Assembly (NCBI RefSeq): GCF_008831285.2
Contig: NC_045138.2
Span: 14,646,571-14,706,570, forward strand
Direction: 5' to 3'
Length of the DNA stretch: 60,000 nt
From: Nymphaea colorata
Taxonomy: Eukaryota; Streptophyta; Magnoliopsida; Nymphaeales; Nymphaeaceae
Positions 40,301-51,644 of this stretch are shown here, piece by piece; within the stretch, counting starts at the first letter, position 1, and each line of letters opens with the position of its first letter. The notes under the pieces are model-generated. The model did not search any database. It worked only from the letters and a program-made list of their open reading frames with translations, and had not been told where the DNA came from. The translations under genes were made by a program, and so were the position numbers.

Positions 40301-43300
40301 AACAGAAAACACAACTGCAAAGTTTTCTGAATGGGCAATGGAAACTTGTCCTGAGCTACATGACTTGCAAACTAATAAAATATGAAGCTCGGTCATAGTG
40401 CTAAAGATGATTCCATAGGATTGAAAAGCTACATGGATTAGTGCCCCAAAAACCATAACAGGATTGCCTAGTCAGATGTCACACCACCTTCCTGTATGTG
40501 TTCCAGTTGGAAATCTTCCATCTCCATTCTGTAAACACTGCCTTGTGTCTAAGTTCAAGTCTTCAAGCTTTGAGCAAGGTTCAAATACGACCTCATGTTT
40601 CCTGATCAACTCAATAGAGTAGTACCAAGTATCAATAAATACTCTTGCAAACAAACCACCATAGTCCAGCTAAAACACAACTATGAATTTCATTCATTGA
40701 ACACAGAGCTTTTCTGATCAACTTTTTCTCTTCCCAAAAGTAGAAGATAAAAACGAACAGTTATTATGCACTTAATGAACAATCTGTACGACTGAATACC
40801 TTCTATTTGATTGCATGCCTTCTTCAGGTTCAGCACAATTACATCCACTTGTGCAAGAAACATCTTTTACACACTGTTGTGGAATATCTTCAGTGTCCAA
40901 TCTACTTGTGATATGCTGATAGATATAACATTTAATTAAATAAAAGAAACATTAATTGAATAATGACAGCACTGTTATAAAGATAAAAATTAAACTCAAA
41001 TTTCATAGAAAGCAATTGTGAATGTATGTCTATGTGTGTAAGGTCACAATTCACAATAATTATAGTTCGTTCATAATGCCCACATATGCCCAAAAAAAAA
41101 ATCCTTTCTTTAAGACATACTAGTGATTATCATCTAGAGTACCAAAACAAAGCAACAGTAAGAACATGTTCCATGTCAACCAAAGATTTGAAACAAAACA
41201 AGAGTTCAGAAAGCAATCTCAAGTGAAAACCTTCTCATTGACACAAGCACGTTGGACACATGTAACAATCCAACTACAGGATATGAAATGCAAGCAAAGT
41301 TGCAAACTTTCCTTAAATACCAATTGGAGAAAAAAAAAATAAAAGAAAGATTTTTGGACTGATGGTCAGAGAAAGAGAGAGAGAGAGATGAAGACATCCT
41401 TGTGTCCTTTTCCCATGCTTAAGAGATAAGAGAGATAGTAGTGTACATGCATAGATACAAACTAACAGGTACCAGTCACCCCAGTATCTTCAACACATTC
41501 AGTATGCAATTGCAGAAACTTATCATACTTTTGTTTTGACATAATTGTACATGCTGAAACTTAAGAAAACATGAAGATGAATGGTTCTCACTATCTAAAG
41601 CATTTATTCTTGTTATACTTCCCCCACCATGTGGAGTGCATGTAAAAGATATACTGCATCAGTCACTCGACTTGATGGGTAAGATAGGACATGTTAATGA
41701 ACTGAACTTATCTACTCCTCTGCAATGAGTGGCCCGTATCAAGCTTGTACAAGCTCTTCAAATGAGCTCATGAGTAAAGTAATAACCACGTTATGCAGGA
41801 TATTTATGCGAGATGAGCATGAACTGCAGGAGTTATCTTCAATTAAGTCAGTAGGTTTGGAGGGGCACATATGTTTCCCTCTGGAGTCTGTGCCAGAATC
41901 AGCATGACAGTTCATGCTTGTTAAGCTTAAGTCAAGGTTTATTCTGACTATGTATTAGGGAATAAAAAATGCCATCGTTTCTATTCCAAGAAGCCAACTC
42001 AAGGTTGGCTCCAGTGGATTGGGCATATAGAAGCTTGATATAGGTTTAATTAGCTTTAGCTAGGAAGCAGGCTAAACTGGGTGTTGATGATCTTGCCAGA
42101 AAATACACTTTTAGCTTGTGAACAACTGAACATGCATAGTAGCCCATGAGAACAAGTGACAGTTCCATTTCACAACTCTCACATATAACCACCATTTGCA
42201 AGAAGAATACGCTCAAGGCATACTAGGTTTCATCCTAGCTCTCTTTGCATAGAATTGACACTTGACAAGTGATTGCCAAGGTTCCAGCAGATAATGCATG
42301 CTAAGACACCTCTACTGTGTATACCACCAAACTGAATCTACCTTCAACCTTTTCCTGTTTGAAGATGCCCTTAATATTAGTGACAAACAGAATCATGCTT
42401 GGATGCATCACAAGGGCTCCAGTCTTCCCTAACTCTTCCTTGAAACAACTAATGGGTGGTCTAATAAAAAAAGAGCCATCCTACTCATCAAATCTGAACC
42501 AAATGCCTTCCTTTATACGACCACACAGCTTTGTGTTTTTTCTAGTCATGGATGCAGCCATATCAAAATATTTGTTTAAAATCTTTAGATATAGCCACTA
42601 AAATCAGTTCAAACCTATTTTGTTGTATATTGTACAGCTTTAAAGATTGGTTGGTTAAAAAGGTCATGTTCAGTTTTGGGTTTCTCTATACTTTTCTTTT
42701 CCTTCCCAAGCAAATGCTATACCAGTTGGACTTCCTTACAGGTAAGGTACATCCAGTACTAGGTATGTATGTGTGAAAGGATTTCTTCATTTGCCTGAGT
42801 CTCTGAATTTTAACCAGGTACCACCCGATTCTGTAGGATTTGATGTTGCAATACTGACGTCAGAAAGAAATCCAGCAAAAGGACGTTCTAGTTAGGACTT
42901 CTGATTAGAAAAGAAAGACAAGCAAGAAAAGCCAAAATCCTTCGGTTTGTAAATTAGACAAGGGTGATCATCCTCAATCCTTGAAGAAGCACAGCACTCA
43001 CAAGTCTAGTGAATCAAATTATGAATATAAGAGAACAGACATGTAAAAAATGGATCAGCAGGAAGCTGAAGAACAATTACTGTAAAAACAGGACTGGATG
43101 TCTTGAGTCTTGCGCCAAGTTATAGTCCAAAAGTAAGGCATGCCAATAGAACCAGAACTTGGAAAGGTACTCCAGGTATTTGAACTTGATCCCCTTAAAT
43201 TTACATCAGAGAGTAAGCTCCCATTCTAAACACATGTAGAGGGGAAGACATTGCGCTCATGAAAATGTACTTTGCAATTGGCACTGAAGAAGAAAACTTG

Positions 43301-46300
43301 ATGAAAATCTCTAGTCCTGCATACAAATTACAGCATGTGCCCTGACTATGACAAAGCCACCACACGGATGAGCTATTGGATAGAAAAGCTCTAGATACTT
43401 CATCACAAAATCTTCCAAGTAGCAGTAGAAAATCTCTGATCCTGCATACAAATTACAGCATGTGCCCCGACTATGACAAAACCACATGGATGAGCTACTG
43501 CCTACTGGATAGAAAAGCTCTAGATCCTTCATCTCAAAATCTTCCAAGTAGCAGTAAACAATGTCCATGCACCCAGTATGTCCATTGCATTGGGAACAAG
43601 CTAATCTGAATTGCCCAGTTCGCCAACATGTAAGATTTTATTATCTGAATTCATCCTTTTTGCTTTCTCATATCACCATCTTCATTATCTCCTCTCCCCA
43701 GAGCTGAAACCCCTTGCAATTTTGTCATTTGTTTGACGGGGTTGCTTTGTTGTTTGTTCAGGTTTTCCTCAAGTTTACCCTCTAAAAGGAAGACCGTCTT
43801 CATGAAAATTTTACGTGTGTGGTGTGTGTGTGAACAAGCAGCAGAGACATAAAGGCACTAAAAGGCAATTAGAAGGTGTATTGTAATGTGTATCAATTAG
43901 GCTGACCTATATGCCATATTGTTAAATCATAATGTATTGTGAACGTATCATAAAATTATTTTTTATTAATAAAAAATATTAAAAATAGAGAAAAATTAGA
44001 AAAAAATCATGATAAATGTGTTCTATTACTCTATATAAAAAACTCATCACACACATAATGAGCGTTCATGATTCATCAATCATAAGACATAATAAGTTAA
44101 CAACACATTAAGAAGATAAACCAAATATCTTCATAAAGTGAACAAAAACCTATAATGACAATAAGCTTTAGAAAACAATAGATGCATACAGTAAAGATTG
44201 GAAGCGAGAGATTGTATACTTTTTGTAGAAAAAAGAAACACAAAAGCCCTCTTTTTTCAAATACAAATGGGCTTTCCACTAGTAAATCTCCCTTCGAACC
44301 GGCGATTTCTCCCTCAAATCGACAATTTATTGGTGTCTCTTCAAAACAATTAAAAGCTTCTTGTCTCAAAGCCCCTAGAAGTGTTAAAAATGAAGGGTGA
44401 GAGGTGGTTTTGAAAATGAATTCGCCAAAAGGGACATTGGGCCCCTTTTCTAAAACTTGCACTATATCATACAATATAGGCGCTATCGGCCATATCATAT
44501 CATATAGCAGCTGTATGTTACGATACGTTCGATGCACGTATGATTTACAGGGAAAATGCATATAGGTGTATCATATAGGTTTTGCCTACCTATACGATAC
44601 ATATTGTATCATACGCCTCCATATTGTACGATACAGATATTGTATCATACGCCTCCATATTGTACGATACAGATACCACCAACTAGAACTACTAATTTAA
44701 GTCATTTATTTTGTTATTTCCCAAAATGCAGATGGATTTTCTTGCAAACCCAAAATCATTCAGTCATCTGCATGTGCATTCATGATCACATCAATCTCTG
44801 TTTGTGATCCTGCCACAATTGGATTGTAACTTGCTGCCAACAAATTACTATCACTCACATCCACCTACTTCTCATGAGTTCCACACCCAGCATAACAGTT
44901 CTCTTTGCACTTTATCCAGAAAGTTGAAAAGAGAAGTCTACCATTCGTCTAAAAAGATCTTCTATGAGCAAGAATTTCAATCTCCAAAAGAACAAGAAAT
45001 TGAGCCCTGGAAACATACATAAATTTTGTTAAAAAATCCACCTTCTATAAAACACTAACCTCCACAAAGCGAGCATGAATGACAGGCCGTTTATTTGGTT
45101 TCCTTGCATCAGAAAGTATCTTTCGATGTAGCAAGACATCCTCCACTCTATCCAGGTTGACATCTAGTGCATAACTAAATAAGAGAAGATCAATTGTCAA
45201 ATTTGATAAAAAGAACCGTGCAGAATATATGAGAAGCTAGGTATATGTGACAAGACAATCAGAAAATCTAGAAATATTTAAAAGCAACTGAACAGATAGG
45301 TGATCAATAGTGAAAGTAAGCAATCAATAGACTAGACGAAAACTATAATGCCAATATTGCAGAAGGGCTGGGGCATGGTTAGAAAGGGGTTAAGGAGCTT
45401 GCTTTCAATAACTGAAAACACATCTTCATCAGCTTTGCAGTATTCGTAGAGCATTTTTTTTTTTTAATTCTTCGACCTGAAAAGAAGTGAAAAAAAAGTC
45501 CAGATATGCTACATATAGTAACATATGAGAATACAAAAAACAGAAGAAAACACAAAGAGAATATCCTGATGGTACAACGAATAAATTATCTATTTTTTTC
45601 ACCATCTTACTCGCCGTAAGAGACATAAGACCAACCTTAAGACAAAACTCGGTATTTGTTGCACGATCCTGTTATCGGAAAAATCTCCACAATGAAAATC
45701 CCAAGATAAATCCAAAAATGTTAAGCAAAAAACAGAAAGCCGTGGAAGGCTTTCTTGGACAAATTTATCTGGAGACGGGGCCCACTTACTCCAGTATAGC
45801 ACCAGAGGGTGAGGTGTGACTCTCAAGCGGGCGGGCAATCAGGGACGCCAAACCATGGCCAACAGCTAGTAGCGATATGTTAGTCGCCAGACGGGCAACA
45901 AATGTCAGCCCATATAAAAAGTATAAGATATAGGGCGTAAGCTCAGCGGGCATCACCTGCATTTCTTGAGCTCTATCACGGACTCATAGTCAGCTTTTAC
46001 CAAGTAATGTATTGAGTGTGACAGGGCTCAACCTTTTGCTGTTAAGGCAATTGATACTTCTGAGGTCAAAAATCCCACAATGATTTCCTTTTTTGGGTGA
46101 ACGAAGATTAAAGTGTCGGCAGTCGACTAGATCCTCTTAACAAGAAGACTTGGTATACAGTACTCTCATGAACCAGTTGGAAGATCAGAAAAGAGTCTAG
46201 GTATCACCCAGAAACCTTACAATTTTAACAGTTTCGAACTTGAGTCTTCTAGCTTTTTTAGCTGCTGATTGACAATAATGTATACATATAGCCACACAAC

Positions 46301-46883
46301 GACTACATCTGTGAAATCAAATTTTTCTTAGTCCCGAGATAATGAAAAAAGGTATATAACCAACTTGATTTCTCCTCCAGTAAACTTCTCATCAATTAAA
46401 CCAAGCATTTATATTCATTTTCATGCAGTTCTCTTCTCCAACTATGATTCCAACAACCACGCGAACCATAATTATAACCATCGAAGATATTGGAAAGGAT
46501 ATCGGCAACCCATTTCTTGCTTTCAAATCTCTGATCAACACGTTCAACTCCCCTCCCGAATTATTCCATCAACCAATTCAAAAAAAAATTAAAATTGAAA
46601 ACAACACGCAGCCATCGTATGGACTAAAAAGCTCCAATAGAACTTCAAAAAGATGGTCCGAACTCGAAAATCAAAGAAGTGCAAGAAATTCAAGAACCAC
46701 ATACCTCGGTGGTAATCTACTGAAATGCGCATCCAACTGCTCGCGGAAACCTGGATCGCTCGCTGCATCGTTCCCGTCCTCCACAAGCCTCCGGTAAACA
46801 TCATCCCTGACATCAAGAAGATGCGGAGAAGCAGCCGCTCTAGGAGGCGACGAGCTCTCTCCCACTTCCTCCACAAACTCCAT
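27788..46883 (-). CDS. ACT-domain Raf-like Ser/Thr(Tyr) protein kinase, STY8/STY17/STY46 family
   Basis: I rebuilt 14 coding exons (- strand): 46883-46705, 45174-45060, 40915-40800, 38463-38391, 37885-37775, 36099-36049, 34463-34327, 34228-34121, 32858-32785, 32420-32245, 31662-31567, 29079-28999, 28866-28816, 27976-27788. They join in phase to 1,557 nt, or 518 aa. The N-terminus has the family's DVYRRL...[14 protein letters not shown] box. An ACT domain spans about residues 145-200 ([37 protein letters not shown]). The kinase domain (about 245-500) has a glycine loop GSCGDL, VAIK with Lys274, [10 protein letters not shown] with Asp368, DFG at 386-388 and APE ending at 412, so it looks catalytically complete. 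In Arabidopsis this family phosphorylates transit peptides of chloroplast precursor proteins in the cytosol. The C-terminus ([11 protein letters not shown]) and the short linker between ACT and kinase domains make it shorter than the roughly 546-575 aa of the Arabidopsis members. The 4.1-kb intron between exons 2 and 3 could hide another small exon. Confidence 0.94.
28179..28331. repeat. Pair of (CA)n(TA)n / (TA)n microsatellites in the last kinase intron
   Basis: (CA)n(TA)n occupies 28179-28221 and a second (TA)n tract occupies 28290-28331. The second tract is flanked on both sides by copies of ACACTGTACTGC (28273 and 28331), as if it had expanded inside a duplicated word. Confidence 0.9.
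31046..31496. repeat. Diverged direct repeat of about 175 bp in a kinase intron
   Basis: Segments 31046-31223 and 31317-31496 share, in order, tggcccattcc, a GGTCTGG/AGTCCGG motif, cagctttgg, acggctat, cacttaacaaccc and tttctcacaatcttagata. Identity is uneven. The second copy is preceded by ggataccacttgtcatga, a phrase often seen beside plant retroelement remnants. No ORF is present. It is probably the remains of two related TE fragments between exons 12 and 11. Confidence 0.6.
34843..34934. repeat. 46-bp tandem duplication in a kinase intron
   Basis: Two adjacent copies begin tgaacctttttcatgtctgt and differ at only about one position (ttcttag against ttcctag). They lie in the intron upstream of the exon at 34327-34463. 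It is a recent slippage-type duplication. Confidence 0.9.
43303..43558. repeat. Tandem duplication, about 125 bp, in kinase intron 2
   Basis: Two copies (43303-43427, 43428-43558) share ctgcatacaaattacagcat and aaaatcttccaagtagcagt. They differ by a few substitutions and by a small insertion in the second copy (ctgcctact). There is no recognisable coding content. It lies in the 4.1-kb intron between kinase exons 2 and 3. Confidence 0.9.
44461..44672. repeat. GATAC/GTATC palindrome-rich block with a 36-bp tandem repeat
   Basis: The 36-bp unit starting atattgtatcatacgcctcc occurs at 44601 and 44637. Each unit contains both GTATCATAC and GTACGATAC, which are quasi-palindromic, and the preceding 140 bp repeat the same CATATCAT/CGATACG vocabulary. 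The block sits in kinase intron 2. It looks like the subterminal repeat region of a DNA transposon remnant, but no transposon ends were identified. Confidence 0.6.
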
Positions 46884-47210
46884 CTCCCCGAAGAACAATC
46901 ACAGCTAGAAAAGGAAAACCCAGACCAGTCCCTAAGATCTTTCCATCTCGCAGGAAAACAATAAGAAAGAAAAAAAAAATCCCGAATCTTCCGTCACAAA
47001 AAAAAAACACGAGTTCCGGACGATCAAGAGCCCAAAAAAACTCCCGCAAAATTCCACCAAACCGGAAGCCGAAAAACTAGGAAAAGAAGTAGAACTCTAA
47101 ATTAGGGTTTTCTGAGGTCAGCAAGAAGGAGAAGGAAGAGGAGAGAGGGATCTTTGACGGTTTGAGGAATCTGAACGCGAGGTGAATCTCTGGAAGGGGC
47201 CCCTCATTGC
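46884..47210 (-). other. 5' UTR and promoter-proximal region of the kinase gene
   Basis: The ATG at 46883 is the first ATG in its frame; the upstream codons in frame are non-ATG. The purine/pyrimidine-biased sequence above it, including the aaaccctaat motif (- strand, near 47102), is typical of plant 5' leaders. I could not find a convincing TATA box, so the start site is only approximate (47.1-47.25 kb). Confidence 0.45.
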
Positions 47211-47249
47211 GTCGGATGACTCCATTTACTATTTGCAGAGATAGCGAGG

Positions 47250-49960
47250 AGAGAGAGAGAGAAGAAGAAGATGGTCGCTACCAGAGGCGTAATTTTCTGA
47301 TATCTCTATGTCCAAAGCCGGCATCGCGTCATGTTCTCTCCCTTGCTCAAGGCGGTGTCGGCGAGGGCAAAAGGGGAAAGATCGACGGTACGAACACTCA
47401 TGAGGACAACTCCGTCCGAACCCCAAGATCTTGACGGTTAAATCGACGGGACATGACCTTAAACGCCGTTTAGATACCGTTAATTGTGGTTTCATTGGTA
47501 ATTAATGCATTTCCTGAGGGCCATAAGCGGGATGGGCGGTCTATTCCGACGAGGCAGTTATCTTATCCACACAGGCGTTACTCGTTAATAAAGAAAAGAT
47601 AAAATTTTTAATGACTAATTTACCCCCAATTAGAATTAAAATGCGTAATGGGTTGGGTTTCGGCCTTTTGCTGACAAAGGAGCGGGTCGGATCGTGACGC
47701 TTAACTGAATCCATTTGTCTAGGTCCAGCGGCTTCCATACAAGAAAAGGAAAACACCATATCCAGATAGATATGGATCTCTCGGTAACATGTTCATAAAT
47801 GTCCGAAATCTAATCTGGATCATGGTATCTATCAGTATCTTGCATCTGATCCAATTCAGGCCGTTCTTAAAACCCGGAACATATTGCCAAGTTAGCTACA
47901 AAGAACAATCGGGAACTGTTTGTCTTGCGTGTGAATATCGGGGCAACCAAGATCTGTTTATAGTCTCCGTTCATCTACTGGTGGGATCTGGATCCCGGTC
48001 CAAATTCAATAAAGCACTGCAATCGAATGAGGTGATTAATCTGATTAGATCCATTGCCGAATAACGCAACATCCAAACGAGGACCTGATCCACAGGTCCA
48101 GATCTCACAAGATGGATCCGAGCCAACGTAGGCGGGACCCTTTTCCATCCCACTTCCCTCTAATCACGGAATACAATGTGAAGTGGATCCAGCTCAGATT
48201 CTACTGACAATTTCCAGTAATTACGGTGTAGCAGGATTGACCGGAGCACATCATTATGGATCTGGATCTGGATCTTCGATTATCCTGATATCTGTCCTTC
48301 GTGGCAGCGCTCTTTAAATCCAAATCTTGCAACGAGATGCGCGTCTGGCAGCAGGCAGAATGCGACCAAGTTCGTGATCTCAGTGTCAGAGAATACTTGC
48401 TTTATACCAATTAAGCATCGACCAATTTTTTGGATTTTGTAAGTTCAGGAACTTATGCCAAGTCGGAATTTCCAAAGATTCGCCAATTTTAGTACATTGA
48501 CCAAAATCTCCCTCAGCTAGGCTTATCCAAATTTTCGCAAAGCTTAATGACCGAACTGCCCCTTTCCCTACATGGCCCACCTAACCACCCAGTTCGGAAT
48601 AAAAATATTAGCTGCGGACTTGGATCCATTATCCGAAATGGGTTTTATGGTTCATCACACCTGGACTCGTGTCCAGATCCAGATGTGAGCAAACCTAGTG
48701 AAGGAAACTTAATGGGCTATCTAGAGCAAGATCCGTAAATCAAATTTCTTTTCAAGTAATCGCTTGTATAAGATTTGTAATTTTAAAAAAATAAAATAAA
48801 ATAAAATAAACCGAGTTTAAACTGAATCGGATCTATTTAAGTATGAGCAAATCCTGTTAGGTCGGTCAATCCTTAGTAGTCAAACGCGCTGTCCTTGTGC
48901 CCCACTTGGGTACTGCGCATTATACCTCGGCGGGGGGCTAAGAACCTAACTCAAGGATATCCATAAATATTTAAATCAATTAAAAATATTGATATTAATA
49001 TAGTATAAACACAAATTTTAAATGTTTAAATAATTAAAAATGGTGGGATCAATATAATATTATAGTTTGATTAATTAGTTATAAATTGATGTCTATGAGA
49101 ATCTGTGCATATTCTTGTGGATACTCTAACAAGGCCATCAATTATATTATTCGCATTTTTTAAGATTAAATGGGATAACAAATAGGTAATAAGTGAAATT
49201 AAAATATATTCAAGATTTTACTTTGAAAAATAAAGAGAAACTTTTAACGTGTAATTGGATAAGGACCAAAGATAATGATGTTTGTCATCCTTATCGCATT
49301 TTTTTTATCGGTTTTTATATCCATTGGTCCATTGATGGATGACAGGCCATGTGCAGCCATTGGGCGTCCCACCAAGACTTTCATTATGGCACGGTAGGCC
49401 CCCCGGGTTGAAGTCCTGACCAACTTGCTGGGTCAAGCCACATAAAACTTTATTGGTCCACACCATCCAAACAATAAGGATTGGTGTTTGATACCTTCTG
49501 TTCGGTTAATTTACCGAAAAAAAAATATATGGCTGAACAATGCAACAAGGCTGGTTAGTTCTTAAGAATGTTAGTTGGGAAATGTAAATCATGCATCACT
49601 AGTTTATTAGATCTCGTGTTTGGAGGCCGTGACTCATTTCAGCTTGGTGGCGCACTTAGTAAGAGCGCAGCAACAAAATTTTCAGAAGCACCTTTTCTTC
49701 GTCAGATTTTGTGGCTTATCTTGTGCAATGAAGAGGATGTCCAGTTTGTCATTCGGTTAAGGCGCCGTTGTCCGTCTGCGGCTGGGTGACTGTATCGCTC
49801 TGTTATTCCTCTCTCACCTAATCCCTCTTCTTTTCATGTGCATTGTATTGTATATTTCATCTTCTTGCTTTTGTTTTTATGGTTTGTTTTTGTATCTAGG
49901 GGACCTTTTGTCTTCAAATTTTGTTATATATTTTCATTTTATCGGTTCTCTCTTTCTCTT

Positions 49961-50011
<51 letters not shown>

Positions 50012-50967
50012 TTGATATTGATGTTGTCGTGTTAGTTGTGAACAGTCTATGCATGTTAAAGGACATATTACAAGGCAGGTCATGAGATAAGGTAGGGCAG
50101 TGCCTAATGGAATATGCCTTATATTATCCCCAAGGAGGAGCTGACTCAGACCCACTGACCATTATTTCTTCAATGTATATATGTGGAGGATATTTATAGG
50201 TTTGATAATCTAAAGTCAAATTCCTTGCTCATTTTTTTAGTCCCTTACCTTCCCTTTGATTTTATAGAGCTGAACAGCCTATGGCTCAACATGTGCGCCA
50301 GTTCGAGGAAACAGGACCCAGTCAAGGACTCGGCCACTTATAGAGAAAATGTCAGTTTTAAAATCAAAAGGGAGAAAATGTCTGTTTTGGGATCAAAGGG
50401 AGAGGGTTTTATCTTAGATTCTTAAATACATGGATCTCAAATCCCATGGATTTCAAATCCGGGGCAATCGAACTTGTAAACTTAAAACTTGCAAATTTGA
50501 GGGAAAAAAAGAAAAAGAAAAAACGGAGTCGGAGTTGAGATCCTGGTGCCCTGAATTTCATAGCACCCCGGATATAAACAAACACCCCTAGATTGGAATA
50601 ATTAAAATACTAATTTGAAGAAATGAAAAAAAAAAACCCGAATCTATGGCTATCCGTACCTTAGCCATGCTCTGTGACGTAGTTGCAAAAAAATAATCCA
50701 AAGAACACTTTAATTTCGACGGGTCTGTCCCAACCCTACGCAAACGGACATGATTTGGCAAATCGATCGAAATCTTAAAATGCTTTATGATATTTCTTTC
50801 ATTTATTTAATTGGACAGGCGAGCTCTACCTTGTCCTTAGATCAACTGTGGTTATCATCATAATGGTCCCACTAATCTGACATATTCACTATTTGGTCCT
50901 TGCATGCCATGTGAATAAGTAAAGTGAATTATATATACGTGGGTGTGGGTGGGTGGGTGTGTGTCTC

Positions 50968-51012
<45 letters not shown>

Positions 51013-51610
51013 AATACTATATAATTGTTGGATAGTTAAAAATTGTCACCAAAAAAGACCATAAATAGTCGTTAAAGCCACCATAAACAATTGGTAATCC
51101 AAATTTGTGATTTTTTTTAGTGTGAGACTTTTAAATTTTAACCATATGACAACATTTGACGCTCAGTAAGATTAAATTATCTTATATGTGTGCATATAAG
51201 AGAGAAAGAGCATGTACAATTAATTAAGTTGATGGCTCTTATTCTCTTAAAATGAGCGTCAAATGATAACTTTTGTCATTAATTTTTAAGATATGTGCTT
51301 AGAGTTGTGCTTTTGGTGCCCATATGCACCTTGTTTAGTCTTCCAATGCTTTGTGTAGTATTAAAATTTCACATATTCCAAATTGGGGTACACCAACGTC
51401 ATTAGGCCTTTTCTTTAATGGTCTGAAAGCAGTACTCAGTAGACTCTTTACAAACGAATACTCCCTCTCTCTCTCTCTCTTTCGTCCTTTCTGTGGACAG
51501 AAGCAACTTGAGCAGTCAGTTACCAGCCACAAGATTAATTTTAAAACAAGTAAACAACCAATCAAGCGGTATCCGTTTTTTTGGAGTTTTCTTGTGTCCT
51601 ACCAAGAGCT

Positions 51611-51644
<34 letters not shown>

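Noticed and set aside
42317-42776. Overlapping + strand open frames in kinase intron 2
   Set aside because: No protein family is recognised and they lie antisense within an intron; probably chance open frames.
47768-48740. GATCC-rich stretch considered as an LTR or gene
   Set aside because: No terminal repeats, primer-binding site or coding motif could be seen; left as possible old TE sequence.
49400-49420. GGTTGAAGTCC, a partial B box
   Set aside because: It has two mismatches in the core and no A box upstream; probably chance.
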